A stretch of 64,000 bases of DNA from Chryseobacterium sp. (GCA_031286615.1 JAITUA010000015.1:310001-374000), one strand, 5' to 3'; counted from the stretch's first letter, positions 25,561-34,211 are shown. Numbers and translations: made by a program. The notes: generated from the letters alone by a model not told the origin.

Positions 25561-25720
25561 AAAAGAGGCTGTTTCAAAAGTGTCATTCTGAATGAAATGC
25601 AATGTAATGAAGAATCTCATGTATTTGATTACCAATAAGATTCTTCCTTCGTCAGAAATCGAAGATTCGACGTAGTCAATGACAAAAGTCAACAATTTGA
25701 CTTTTGAAACAGTCTCTTTT
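25561..25720. repeat. Inverted-repeat element, second family
   Basis: A 160-bp element with 21-base ends. AAAAGAGGCTGTTTCAAAAG (from 25561) pairs with CTTTTGAAACAGTCTCTTTT (to 25720), with one wobble mismatch. The inside contains shorter opposing motifs ('GAAGAATCT' and 'AGATTCTTCCTTCGTC'). It has no gene and can fold as one long hairpin. It begins 12 bases after the DUF2723 stop, so it may also act as its terminator. Confidence 0.7.
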
Positions 25721-25759
25721 TAATTATAGAAGCTGTCTAAACTTACAGTGAGGATTCTT

Positions 25760-25946
25760 AACCACAAAAGTCACAAAAGTTTTAAATACGCAATTTTTTC
25801 TAGAGCCAAACTTTATACATAATAAGTACACTTAAGTTTTGTGAAAATCTTTGATTTTCATCTTATGCGAACTTTTATCCGACATTATTTTAAACTTATT
25901 TGGACTAAAATTTTTTTAAATGAAAGCTTTTGTGACTTTTGTGGTT
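25760..25946. repeat. MITE-like repeat, copy 2
   Basis: A 187-bp element with perfect 20-bp terminal inverted repeats: AACCACAAAAGTCACAAAAG at 25760-25779 and its exact reverse complement at 25927-25946. The inside shares the core of the copy at 21828-21981. It has no coding capacity. The perfect ends suggest recent mobility or selection for the structure. Confidence 0.75.
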
Positions 25947-25987
25947 TTTTCTGAAGTTTAGCTAGCATCAATAAAATAAAGTCAAAC

Positions 25988-26440
25988 TTATTTCCAGAAT
26001 TCATCTTCATAATCATCCTTTTCTTCCGTATGAATATCATTCAGTGCTGTTCCGATTTTTTCCAGAATAGAAGCTTCCAGTTTTTCTTCAAGATGAGGAA
26101 ACCATTCGCGCTCTTCAAAACGGATATGCTGCTCCAGAAGGTCTGCAAAATGTGAGAAAAGATCAAAATTTTCTGAGGATGAAATTTGAGAAACAATATT
26201 CTGAATCTGTCTGTGCTCTTTCTGTATACGGAGTGTATATTCATCTTCAAGATAAAGAAACAGAATTTCTTCTTCTTCCCTGAAATGCTTTTTCAGATGA
26301 TGATTCCAGAAATACAGAATATAATCTTTGATCTGCGAACCCTCAATTTCTTTTTTCAGTCCCTGTCTTATTTTCCAACTGCATAAAAGCCCGAAATGAT
26401 GATCTTTGGAAAGCGGGATAATATTTTCATTGCGTTTCAT
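25988..26440 (-). CDS. Hemerythrin-like diiron protein
   Basis: A 150-residue four-helix protein starting MKRNENIIPLSKDHHFGLL. A longer in-frame start at 26593 adds a basic, unstructured stretch and is rejected. Hemerythrin-type ligands are visible: 'SKDHHFGLL', 'NHHLKKHFREEEEILF', 'EHRQIQNIV' and 'LLEQHIRFEEREWFPHLEEKL'. The protein should bind a diiron site and oxygen or NO. It lies downstream of the NO reductase on the same strand, 214 bases away, which suggests a role in NO or iron stress. Confidence 0.85.
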   Translation of the reverse strand: MKRNENIIPLSKDHHFGLLCSWKIRQGLKKEIEGSQIKDYILYFWNHHLKKHFREEEEILFLYLEDEYTLRIQKEHRQIQNIVSQISSSENFDLFSHFADLLEQHIRFEEREWFPHLEEKLEASILEKIGTALNDIHTEEKDDYEDEFWK

Positions 26441-26609
26441 GATATTTATGATTTTTAGAGAGCAACGAGTATAATCAATGGGATTGATTATTAAGCGAAT
26501 GCATAGATCAAATTGCTTCATCTGCGACAAAGTCGCTCTCCTTTGCCTTCTTTTGAAATATAGGATAGTAATAGTTCTTTGCGTTAAAGTCAAATAATTT
26601 AAAGGTAAT

Positions 26610-26643
26610 CAAACCTCACAAGCTGGAAAACTCATGAGGCTTG
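26610..26643 (-). terminator. Possible terminator after NO reductase
   Basis: CAAACCTCA (26610-26618) and TGAGGCTTG (26635-26643) form a stem with one wobble pair over a 16-nt loop just after the norZ stop. The following T-tract on the minus strand is weak. Confidence 0.4.
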
Positions 26644-26654
26644 AATAAAGAATG

Positions 26655-28898
26655 CTAACGTTTTTCTTTCAACGACCAACCCAATTTAAGTCCGATGATG
26701 AAAATTACCAGAAGCAGCTCACCTGCAGCCAGTAAAATATCTCCGGGAACACGCATCCATCTCAGGAAGTGCATGATATCCGTCTGCATAAATTCCGCAG
26801 AACGTGCATACCAGTAACCTTCTTTTATAGAGGCTACCGACTGCATAATGCCTATAGGAAGAAGACTGATGGTTACCATTACCAGCAATCCGATATTAGT
26901 AAGCCAAAAAGCCCAGCCTATTAATTTATCATTCCATTGTCTGTCAGGATAAAGTCCCCGTAATACAAACAACATTAATCCGATTCCTAAAATTCCGTAT
27001 ACTCCGAACAAAGCAGCATGGCCGTGAACAGCGGTAGTATTCAGCCCTTGAATATAGTAAAGCGCAATCGGCGGATTGATAGCAAATCCAAAGATTCCGG
27101 CACCCAGAAAATTCCAGAAACACATTGCAATGAAACAGTAGATCGGCCATTTATAAGCCTGAATCCATTTGGTTGATTTACTCAACTGGTAATTTTGGTA
27201 TGCTTCATAACCAATCAGGACAAGTGGTACAATTTCCAACGCACTGAAAGTAGCTCCTAACGCCAATACCGCTGTAGGAGTGGCACTGAAATAAAGGTGA
27301 TGGAATGTTCCCAGGATTCCTCCGGCAAGAAATATAATCGTAGAAAACAATACTGAATTCGTGGCAGATTTCAATCTCAATAATCCCAGTCTTGTAAATA
27401 AAAATGCGGCGACTACCGTTGCGAATACTTCAAAGAAACCTTCTACCCAAAGGTGAACTACCCACCATCTCCAATATTCAGCAATAGCCATATGGGTTTG
27501 TCTTCCATACATTAATCCTGCTCCATAAAATAAAGCAATAGCTACAGCTGAGAGGGTAAACAATGTCAATAAATGACGGTCTCCATCTTTACGTCTTAAT
27601 GCAGGAAGCAACGCTCTTACCATTAAAACCAACCATAGAATAAGGCCTACCAGCAGCAAAATTTGCCAGACTCTTCCAAGTTCCACATATTCATAGCCCT
27701 GGTGTCCCCAAAGGAAATTGTCAACAAGACCAAGCTTTTGCATCACACCAAGCCACTGTCCGGTAAGAGAACCCAAAACAACAATCAGCAGAGCTCCAAA
27801 TAAAATATTTACTCCCAGCTTCTGATATTTCGGTTCATGTCCGGAAACTGCCGGGGCAATATAAAGTCCTGTTGCCAGCCATGAGGTAGCAATCCAGAAA
27901 ATCGCCAGCTGTACATGCCAGCTTCTGGAAACTGACTGAGGTAAAAACTGATCCAGAGGAATACCGTAAAATCCGCTTCCTTCCACACCGTAGTGAGCGG
28001 TAACAACTCCGGCCAGCATTTGAACCAGGATCAGTAAAGCAACTACCCATATATATTTTAAAGTAGCTTTCATAGAAGGGGTAGGCTTCATATTTCGCAA
28101 CGGATCTTCAAGCGGAAGGATCTCGCTGACTTCTTCCTCTTTATTTCTGGCATGGTAAAATACCAGAAGACCAACACATCCCAACAAGAGCAATACACTG
28201 AAACCAGACCATAAATGAAGTGAAGGCGGAGGAACATTTCCTACCGATTCATCATGCGGCCAGTTATTGGTATACGTCACATCATCTCCGGGTCTTTCCG
28301 TAATACATACCCATGTGCTCCAGGCAAAGAAAGCATTCATCTGAGCCATTCTTCCGGTATCTTTGATGGTATTCTCCGGGATGGCATACTGATCCCGGAG
28401 TTTTGCCATAGAAGCATCATTCATAAATAAATTTGAATAATACTTGGCTAATTGTTTCTGTACTTCGGCCCGTTCAGGAGAGAAAACAATTTCATTACTG
28501 CCTTCATTAAAGGTGTTCGTACGAAGTTCTTTCTTCAACAGTACCTGATATTTGGCCTGTTCATCATCCGGAAGGTCTTTATATACTTTACCGTCTTTTT
28601 TGGCCAATTCATCAAGCAGCAGCACAGATTCCCTGTGAAGATAATCTGCAGTCCAGTCCGGAGCAATATAAGCACCATGTCCCCAGATACTTCCTACCGT
28701 TTGCCCTCCAATAGACTGCCAGACATTCTGCCCGTCTTTTATATCCTGTCCGGTAGCGATCACAGTTCCGTCTGTAGTCACTACTTTCTCAGGAATTGGA
28801 GGGATTTTTCTGTAAATTTCAGTTCCATAAAAGATAAGAACAGCAAACGAAGCAACCATTACTACAGCAAGCCATATCCAAAGTTTTTTAGGTGTCAT
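26655..28898 (-). CDS. norZ: Quinol-dependent nitric oxide reductase (qNOR)
   Basis: A 747-residue inner-membrane enzyme that reduces 2 NO to N2O with electrons from quinol. The N-terminal extension ('TDGTVIATGQDIKDGQNVWQSIGGQTVGSIWGHGAYIAPDWTADYLHRES') is the cytochrome-c-like but heme-free domain of single-subunit qNOR. The heme-copper fold follows, with histidine ligand regions 'SRSWHVQLAIFWIATSWLATGLYIAP', 'WWVVHLWVEGFFEVFATV', 'GTFHHLYFSA' and 'TTAVHGHAALFGVYGILGIGL'. About 14 helices are expected. It starts six bases after the RIC gene, so both are in one NO-defence operon. Confidence 0.93.
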   Translation of the reverse strand: MTPKKLWIWLAVVMVASFAVLIFYGTEIYRKIPPIPEKVVTTDGTVIATGQDIKDGQNVWQSIGGQTVGSIWGHGAYIAPDWTADYLHRESVLLLDELAKKDGKVYKDLPDDEQAKYQVLLKKELRTNTFNEGSNEIVFSPERAEVQKQLAKYYSNLFMNDASMAKLRDQYAIPENTIKDTGRMAQMNAFFAWSTWVCITERPGDDVTYTNNWPHDESVGNVPPPSLHLWSGFSVLLLLGCVGLLVFYHARNKEEEVSEILPLEDPLRNMKPTPSMKATLKYIWVVALLILVQMLAGVVTAHYGVEGSGFYGIPLDQFLPQSVSRSWHVQLAIFWIATSWLATGLYIAPAVSGHEPKYQKLGVNILFGALLIVVLGSLTGQWLGVMQKLGLVDNFLWGHQGYEYVELGRVWQILLLVGLILWLVLMVRALLPALRRKDGDRHLLTLFTLSAVAIALFYGAGLMYGRQTHMAIAEYWRWWVVHLWVEGFFEVFATVVAAFLFTRLGLLRLKSATNSVLFSTIIFLAGGILGTFHHLYFSATPTAVLALGATFSALEIVPLVLIGYEAYQNYQLSKSTKWIQAYKWPIYCFIAMCFWNFLGAGIFGFAINPPIALYYIQGLNTTAVHGHAALFGVYGILGIGLMLFVLRGLYPDRQWNDKLIGWAFWLTNIGLLVMVTISLLPIGIMQSVASIKEGYWYARSAEFMQTDIMHFLRWMRVPGDILLAAGELLLVIFIIGLKLGWSLKEKR

Positions 28899-28904
28899 TC
28901 TGTA

Positions 28905-29636
28905 TTAGTTTTTAGATTCAACGGCAAATTCTTTCTCTAATCGGATTGCTTTTGGGAAAAGGATATTATTCTCAAGATGAATGTGTTTATGTAAGTCATT
29001 TTCAAAATCCTGAAGCATGGCAAATGCTACTTTGTACGTATTGCAGGCGTCTGCGGGAGGAAGATATTCATCCGTGATTTCGGCAATCTTTCTGAAACGT
29101 TCACCTTCTACTGTATGCTCGTGCTGCATCATATTAACAGGGTTTTCTACTGTTCCGAAAGGAGGTTGAAGGAGTGCCTCACCTGATATTCTGGCTTTCA
29201 CCATATTTCTTACAAAAGGAAACAGAATCAGTTCTTCTTTTTTCATATGAGCTGCCAGATCATGTGCCGATTCATTGAATATTGCATTAATTTCAAACAG
29301 CTCCGGATGTCTGTCTCCGTGAACTTTGCATAATTTATCAAGGAAAGCTTGCAGAACAGGTGTTTTTTCTTCTACATAACGGTGATGGGTTTTCTCAATA
29401 TAATCTGCCAGCAAATCCAAAGGCCAGCTGTTGAAATCTATTGCAGATCCTTCATTTTTAGGAAGGGCTTCGAGTTCTTCATAAATCTTTTCCGGAGCCA
29501 GTTTTTTATTGCTGCAGGCTTCTTCTATGGTTCTTCCGCCTTTACAGCAGAAATCAATTCCATGTCTTTTAAAAATTGCTGCCGTTCTGAAATCTTCAGC
29601 AACCATATTTCCTATAAAGTCTGTTCTTGTGTTCAT
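28905..29636 (-). CDS. ric: RIC diiron protein, iron-sulfur cluster repair
   Basis: A 243-residue protein of the ScdA/YtfE/RIC family, which repairs iron-sulfur clusters damaged by NO or peroxide. The ScdA N-terminal domain shows 'VAEDFRTAAIFKRHGIDFCCKGGRTIEEAC' with the paired cysteines. The hemerythrin-like C-terminal domain carries the ligand histidines ('IEKTHHRYV', 'VHGDRHPELFEI', 'MQHEHTVEG', 'LHKHIHLENNILFP'). It leads an operon with norZ. A copy of the GTCTTTTATT motif lies 17 bases before its ATG, linking it to the NO regulon. Confidence 0.93.
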   Translation of the reverse strand: MNTRTDFIGNMVAEDFRTAAIFKRHGIDFCCKGGRTIEEACSNKKLAPEKIYEELEALPKNEGSAIDFNSWPLDLLADYIEKTHHRYVEEKTPVLQAFLDKLCKVHGDRHPELFEINAIFNESAHDLAAHMKKEELILFPFVRNMVKARISGEALLQPPFGTVENPVNMMQHEHTVEGERFRKIAEITDEYLPPADACNTYKVAFAMLQDFENDLHKHIHLENNILFPKAIRLEKEFAVESKN

Positions 29637-29637
29637 A

Positions 29638-29661
29638 ATATAATACTTTTTTGTCTTTTAT
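29638..29661 (-). promoter_or_regulatory. Candidate NO-regulon site before ric
   Basis: TCTTTTAT at 29654-29661 with ATATAATA eight bases away (29638-29645) matches 14 of 16 positions of the perfect palindromes at 33329 and 34721. The TTTTTGTCTTTTATT stretch is shared with the sites before two other genes. Confidence 0.5.
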
Positions 29662-29677
29662 TATTTTAAATTTTTTA

Positions 29678-30103
29678 CTACTTTTTAAGTGACAGAATAT
29701 ATTTTACCATCAGCTTGGCATTATCTTTACTCAATCCTGCATGAGGAGTCATGGGAATTTCTCCCCAGTTGCCTTTGCCACCGTCAATAATTTTCTGTGC
29801 AAGCATATCAATATCTGCTTCTTTGTATTTTGCTGCAACTTCCTGATATGCGGGACCTACAAGTTTTGAATCTATTTTATGACATGATAAGCAGTCTGTT
29901 CCTTCTACAAGGGATTTTCCTTCTGCAATTTCTGCTTCAGCTCCTGAAAGAGGAGTTGTGGCTGGTGCAGCTTCCTGGGGTTTAGGTTCTTCCAGCATTG
30001 TATTGGTTTCCTGCGGTTGAGGAATAGTATCTGTACCTTTTTTATCTGAACATGAAGTTACAGCGAGAGAAAACAGCACAGCTGTTACAAGTAATTTTTT
30101 CAT
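29678..30103 (-). CDS. Monoheme cytochrome c lipoprotein
   Basis: A 141-residue lipoprotein starting MKKLLVTAVLFSLAVTSCSDKKG, with the lipobox 'AVTSC'. An ATG four codons upstream abuts the SCO stop and is an alternative start. After a proline/glutamate-rich linker comes a class I cytochrome c domain with the heme motif CLSCH and the distal methionine in 'GEIPMTPHAGLS'. It probably delivers electrons at the outer face of the inner membrane. Its place between SCO and ric, downstream of nirK, makes it a candidate electron donor to nitrite reductase. Confidence 0.88.
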   Translation of the reverse strand: MKKLLVTAVLFSLAVTSCSDKKGTDTIPQPQETNTMLEEPKPQEAAPATTPLSGAEAEIAEGKSLVEGTDCLSCHKIDSKLVGPAYQEVAAKYKEADIDMLAQKIIDGGKGNWGEIPMTPHAGLSKDNAKLMVKYILSLKK

Positions 30104-30115
30104 AATCTTATCCAT

Positions 30116-30679
30116 TTAAAGTTGTATTTGTTTTTTTATTTCGTTCACAATAGCTTCGTAATCGCTATCGAGACCTTCTTTTTGAAAAGCCAGAGTTCCC
30201 TTTTTTGAATACACTGTAATGATATTGGAGTGGGAGAATTCTATAGGAGATATTTGTTTATATTTCACAGCCATTATATTGGCCAGTTCCCGGGTATCTT
30301 CTTCATTACCCCGGATGAAAGTCCATTCTTTTTCATCAAATCTGTTCACATACAGGTATCTCTTCATTACTTTTGGAGTATCATTTTCCGGATCAATGGA
30401 GATTAATACGTATTGAATATCCTTTGGATCTACTTTTCCTACTTTCTGGGAGATTGTTCTCATTTCCGCGGTCAGTTTTGGGCAGGCCGTTTTACAGGAA
30501 GTGAAAATCATTGCGGTTACCAGTACTTTTCCTTTCAGATCTGAGAATGTTACGTTCTTGCCATCCTGTTTTTCCCAGTTTGTTTGTACGTTATAGATAG
30601 AATCTGGGCTTATCTCTTCATTTTTCTTGCCACAGGATATCATGATCAAAGTCAGTAATATCAGGGTTATATTTTTCAT
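30116..30679 (-). CDS. SCO1/SenC copper chaperone
   Basis: A 187-residue lipoprotein starting MKNITLILLTLIMISCGKK, an SPase II signal. An in-frame ATG eight codons earlier is less likely. The thioredoxin-fold domain carries the copper-binding CxxxC as TSCKTACP, and the later histidine in 'PIEFSHSNIITVY'. SCO proteins hand copper to cytochrome oxidase CuA and, in denitrification loci, probably to NirK or NosZ. Its start overlaps the end of the SUMF1-like gene by 62 bases, so the genes are tightly coupled. Confidence 0.88.
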   Translation of the reverse strand: MKNITLILLTLIMISCGKKNEEISPDSIYNVQTNWEKQDGKNVTFSDLKGKVLVTAMIFTSCKTACPKLTAEMRTISQKVGKVDPKDIQYVLISIDPENDTPKVMKRYLYVNRFDEKEWTFIRGNEEDTRELANIMAVKYKQISPIEFSHSNIITVYSKKGTLAFQKEGLDSDYEAIVNEIKKQIQL

Positions 30680-31514
30680 AAGGGTCAATTTTGTTTTTAG
30701 CACATCTGAATCCGAGATTATTAAGACAGTAGTCTGCTTTTGTACTTCCTCTTAATGCATACCGGATAAAGGCTGCGTAATTTCTTAAATCAGAAGAGGT
30801 TACTGCTGCTCCGGCACAGAAAAGGTTGTCATTTACCGTGTTATCTTTTCTGGATTCACCGCTCATCATCACTGAATTGAAATCATAAGTCCATTCCCAA
30901 ACCATTCCATACATGTTATAAACTCCATAATAGTTGGGTGGTTCTTGTTTTATTGGTTGTTTGTTTTTATCCTTTTTTTGATACGCTTTCAGAATATAAT
31001 CCGTAAAAGCAGGATCTTTGGAGGCATCCGGAGTTTGTTGATCTGCCAGTGCTGCATATTCCCATTCGTCGATTGCCGGAAGTCTTTTTCCTGTGCTTTT
31101 TGCATACGCTTCAGCTGCAAACCATGAAATATTGGTAACGGGTGCTTCCGGACTTGCTCCTGTTGGAATTTCGTAGTCACTTTTCCAATGTTTCAGGTAA
31201 TTAGTGTCTGCATAGAGTCTTAGTACTTTACTTCTTGTCCATTGAGGATTTGCTTTAAGAAAGTCAAGATATTCCCGATTTGTAACAGGGCTGTCATCCA
31301 GATAAAAAGTCTGTACCCGTACAATTCTTCCGGAATCTTTCCCGATGAATGCCTTATACGTTCCTCCCGGTATTTCAATCATTTTTTTCTGACTTACAAT
31401 CAGGTTTAAATGATGTTGGGCTGAAGTTTTTACCTTCGGACTTTTCGTCTGCTCAGAACAACATGTCATTAGTGAACAGACTGCCAGACATACTATAACT
31501 GCAAAAGCTCTCAT
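30618..31514 (-). CDS. SUMF1/FGE-type lipoprotein (NirV-like)
   Basis: A 298-residue lipoprotein with the signal 'VCLAVCSLMTCC'. The formylglycine-generating-enzyme fold is seen in 'MIEIPGGTYKAFIGKDSGR', 'SPVTNREYLDFLKANPQW', 'PVTNISWFAAEAYAKSTGKRLPAIDEWEYAA', 'YGMVWEWTYDF' and the terminal 'NNLGFRCAK'. Proteins of this type next to nirK are called NirV; a maturation role is suspected but unproven. The FGE catalytic cysteine pair is not obvious, so sulfatase-type oxidation is unlikely. It lies 36 bases downstream of nirK. Confidence 0.85.
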   Translation of the reverse strand: MRAFAVIVCLAVCSLMTCCSEQTKSPKVKTSAQHHLNLIVSQKKMIEIPGGTYKAFIGKDSGRIVRVQTFYLDDSPVTNREYLDFLKANPQWTRSKVLRLYADTNYLKHWKSDYEIPTGASPEAPVTNISWFAAEAYAKSTGKRLPAIDEWEYAALADQQTPDASKDPAFTDYILKAYQKKDKNKQPIKQEPPNYYGVYNMYGMVWEWTYDFNSVMMSGESRKDNTVNDNLFCAGAAVTSSDLRNYAAFIRYALRGSTKADYCLNNLGFRCAKNKIDPYEKYNPDITDFDHDILWQEK

Positions 31515-31550
31515 TGTTTCTCTTTTGAAATCTCAATGAACCTTAATTCA

Positions 31551-32588
31551 TTACTGATTCTTTTTATACACTGCCGGATTTTCTGCTCCGGTTACTTTAA
31601 TCTTACCTAAAGCACCTTTGTTGAATGCCCTGAAAATCGCATGATCTACAATCACATATTCTCCGGGAACTGTTGCTTTAAATTCTACGATAGACGCTCC
31701 TCCGGGAGGAACTACCGTTGTTTGTACATTGTCATTTATTTTGCTGCCTCCTTCGATGTATACTTTGTCAAAGATTTCACCGATAATGTGGAAAGAAGAG
31801 GTAAGGTTCGGGCCACCATTCCCAACAAAGAATCTTACTGTTTCTCCTGTTTTTACCTGAAGTTCTTTATCTCCTAAAAGAGAAGCTGTATTTCCATTGA
31901 AGACTACATATTCGGGATGCTCGGCAATCGCTTTATCCATGTCAAACTCCTGCAAACCTTTATCTCCGAATTTTCCTTTAGTATAAAAGTCTCCCTGCAT
32001 AATGTAAAATTCTTTGTCTACTTTTGGAAGGCCGCCTTCAGGCTCTATAAGAATAAGGCCGTACATTCCGTTGGCAATATGCATTCCTACAGGTGCTGTT
32101 GCACAATGGTAAACATATAATCCGGGGTTGAGTGCTTTGAAAGTAAAAGTTGCTTCTTTACCGGGAGCCACAAAAGTAGCTTCAGCACCACCGCCAGGTC
32201 CGTTTACTGCATGAAGGTCAATATTATGCGGGAAGGTATTATTTTCATTGTTTTTAAGATGAAGTTCAATGTCATCTCCAACTCTTGCCCGGATAAAGCT
32301 TCCGGGAACCGTTCCGTTGAAAGTCCAGAAATTATACTGTGTTCCATCTGCCAGTTCTCCTGTTTTTTCTATTGTTTCCAGTTTTACAATGATTTTTTTA
32401 GCAGCACGATTTCCTACAGGAGCCGGAACATTGGGTGGAGCCAGCATTTTTAATTCTTCGCTTGTGCCATCCGTTTTGATATTCGCTGTATTGGCACCAT
32501 TGCTTGTATCTGCTGAAGTGCTTTGTTTGCAGGCATTAAATACCATCACTGTGCATAATGCTGTGGTGATTAAGATCGTTTTTTTCAT
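31551..32588 (-). CDS. nirK: Copper-containing nitrite reductase NirK
   Basis: A 345-residue two-cupredoxin enzyme that reduces nitrite to NO. The start [12 protein letters not shown] gives a lipoprotein-like signal ending 'VFNAC' (Cys20), preferred over an ATG 11 codons upstream. Type 1 copper ligands are H121, C162, H170 and M175. Type 2 copper ligands are H126, H161 and H316. Catalytic D124 and H267 are both present, so the enzyme looks active. The C162-H170 spacing is one residue shorter than in Alcaligenes NirK, as in some other classes. It follows the 150-residue membrane protein gene by 57 bases. Confidence 0.95.
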   Translation of the reverse strand: MKKTILITTALCTVMVFNACKQSTSADTSNGANTANIKTDGTSEELKMLAPPNVPAPVGNRAAKKIIVKLETIEKTGELADGTQYNFWTFNGTVPGSFIRARVGDDIELHLKNNENNTFPHNIDLHAVNGPGGGAEATFVAPGKEATFTFKALNPGLYVYHCATAPVGMHIANGMYGLILIEPEGGLPKVDKEFYIMQGDFYTKGKFGDKGLQEFDMDKAIAEHPEYVVFNGNTASLLGDKELQVKTGETVRFFVGNGGPNLTSSFHIIGEIFDKVYIEGGSKINDNVQTTVVPPGGASIVEFKATVPGEYVIVDHAIFRAFNKGALGKIKVTGAENPAVYKKNQ

Positions 32589-32645
32589 AATAAGGGAATT
32601 AGGGTTTAAATTTTTCTGCAAGAGTAAACGTTATGCAGAATTTCT

Positions 32646-33098
32646 TCAGTATTCATTTTTTTGTTTTGTAAATTGTAAGCTGATAGCTATACCCAGGATG
32701 ATTGCTTTTGCAGATTCAGCATAGATGAAATAGTTATGCATTTCTGAGGATAGAACCGGTTTTCCGGCTGACAGCAGTTGGGCCCGGTCATCAAGTATAG
32801 GAAGCATCCAGAACTTTTCTAACAGGAGGATTGCTAATAAAAAAACTATTAATATAAAGTCTGTTTTCGTATATTTTTTTCTGCTTATGAGCATTCCTGC
32901 TATAATAAGGATCAGAAAAACACACTGTATTTTAGTGGATATTCCAAACATCACCATTCCAAGTCCAAGGGCTACGGGAAGTGTCATTCCCGGAACCTGA
33001 AACTTTATTGGGGTTTCCAGAAAACTGACCGTGATAAAAACACCCGCCATCAGACAAAGCATCATTAACACAATAGGATTTTTAGCATTCAGTTTCAT
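32646..33098 (-). CDS. Unknown four-helix membrane protein in nirK operon
   Basis: A 150-residue protein with four hydrophobic stretches (about 9-27, 38-66, 80-93 and 125-143). A polar loop reads 'FWMLPILDDRAQLLSAGKPVLSSEMHNYFIYAESAK'. The tyrosine, histidine and glutamate in that loop recall DUF4149/TMEM205-type proteins, but I cannot assign a family. It is the first gene of the nirK transcript and sits behind a long leader carrying the NO-regulon operator. A role in nitrite/NO metabolism or copper handling is inferred from position only. Confidence 0.7.
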   Translation of the reverse strand: MKLNAKNPIVLMMLCLMAGVFITVSFLETPIKFQVPGMTLPVALGLGMVMFGISTKIQCVFLILIIAGMLISRKKYTKTDFILIVFLLAILLLEKFWMLPILDDRAQLLSAGKPVLSSEMHNYFIYAESAKAIILGIAISLQFTKQKNEY

Positions 33099-33382
33099 CT
33101 TTATTTAGATATTAACACCTTTTTGTCTTTTATTGAATAATTTTTTAAATTGATTTATTTAAACTACCAATAAATATTCAGGTTTTTGAATTTTACAATT
33201 TAGATTGATTCACATATCATGAACAGGGATTTATTAATCCTGAACTGCAGATGATCCGGGGAGTTTACCGGTTTTTTTTAAGTGTTTTCTTCTTCTTTTC
33301 TTATACAAATATAAAATCTATTTTCAATATAAAAGAGGAATTTATCTTTTATTTATTCTGACTTTTATCACCTTATTTCTAC
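33099..33382 (-). promoter_or_regulatory. nirK-operon promoter region with operator and long leader
   Basis: On the minus strand TATATTTG (plus 33306-33313) matches the -7 box. A perfect dyad ATAAAAGA-N8-TCTTTTAT lies at 33329-33352, just upstream of it. Transcription would begin near 33300, giving a leader of about 200 nt before ATG 33098. A further half-site TCTTTTAT lies at 33126-33133. The dyad is placed to block the -33 region, as at the Rrf2 gene. No gene was found in the leader. Confidence 0.65.
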
Positions 33383-34159
33383 TTATTCTTTTCTGGCGAT
33401 AATCACTACAGCACACATATTTTTTTCATGCTTTTTAAAGATCTTTTTCATTTGGAAAATTCTCTTTCTGATGGAAGGATTGAGTAATATGTTTTTAACA
33501 ATTTTAACGGCTCCGGACACGCCTTCGTCATCAATAATTCTTTGAGGTTCCAGAAGATGCATCGGTGCAGTTTCTACTTTCAGTACTTTAAATCCTTCTT
33601 TTTCCAATAATGCTGCCCACTCGGAAACAGTTAACGGACGTGCATTGACCTTGATAGCCAAAGCCAGTTCCTTCTGAATATACAGCTTTACATTAGTGTC
33701 GAGATTATCAGGTCTTAAAGCCAGTTCATGAATTGCATAATAACCCTTAGGTTTCAATATTCTGTAGGCTTCCTTGATAATTTCTGCTTTCCGGTGATCT
33801 GCATGCATACTCAGCATAGCTTCCCCATATACTTTACTGGCTGATTGTTCCGGTAAAAAACTTTCCGCAGCATTTCCAAGTTTAAATAGGGCAGAGGTTC
33901 CTTGAAATTCTTTGTTAAGATGCTCTACAGCGTTTTGTTCAGCATCAATTCCTATATAAGAACCAGGTTTTTTTTCCAAGGTCATGTGTGCGGTAAAACC
34001 AAGACCGGGGGCAAATTCCACCATATCATCAGTAGAATTGATGTCCAGCATTGATAACATCTTTTGGGTAAGGGCAAGACCTCCGGGACGTAACACTTTT
34101 TTACCGATTTTAGCCAGTAACCAGTGTCCGGACATTTTTTCAATATTTTCTGTGTGCAT
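33383..34159 (-). CDS. Class I SAM-dependent methyltransferase
   Basis: A 258-residue soluble methyltransferase. The SAM-binding motif I reads 'MVEFAPGLGFTAHM' near residues 42-55, with the motif II acidic residue in 'GSYIGIDAEQNAVEHL' and a post-motif 'EAYRILKPKGYYAIHELAL'. The acceptor is unknown. It lies 90 bases downstream of the Rrf2 regulator and carries a GTCTTTTATT motif 68 bases before its ATG, so it probably belongs to the same NO-responsive unit. A small-molecule or quinone-like target is as likely as any other. Confidence 0.82.
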   Translation of the reverse strand: MHTENIEKMSGHWLLAKIGKKVLRPGGLALTQKMLSMLDINSTDDMVEFAPGLGFTAHMTLEKKPGSYIGIDAEQNAVEHLNKEFQGTSALFKLGNAAESFLPEQSASKVYGEAMLSMHADHRKAEIIKEAYRILKPKGYYAIHELALRPDNLDTNVKLYIQKELALAIKVNARPLTVSEWAALLEKEGFKVLKVETAPMHLLEPQRIIDDEGVSGAVKIVKNILLNPSIRKRIFQMKKIFKKHEKNMCAVVIIARKE

Positions 34160-34211
34160 TAGACTTTTTTTAAAGGGTTAATGAAAGTATGACAGCAATT
34201 TTTTTAATATA

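Noticed and set aside
26441-26593. Extended N-terminus of the hemerythrin-like protein
   Set aside because: Arginine-rich AT-biased extension without family counterpart; MKRNENIIPLSKDHH fits the fold start.
29638-29661. Treating the ric-proximal motif as a full NsrR operator
   Set aside because: One half is degenerate and there is no -7 box at the matched distance, so it is listed only as a candidate.
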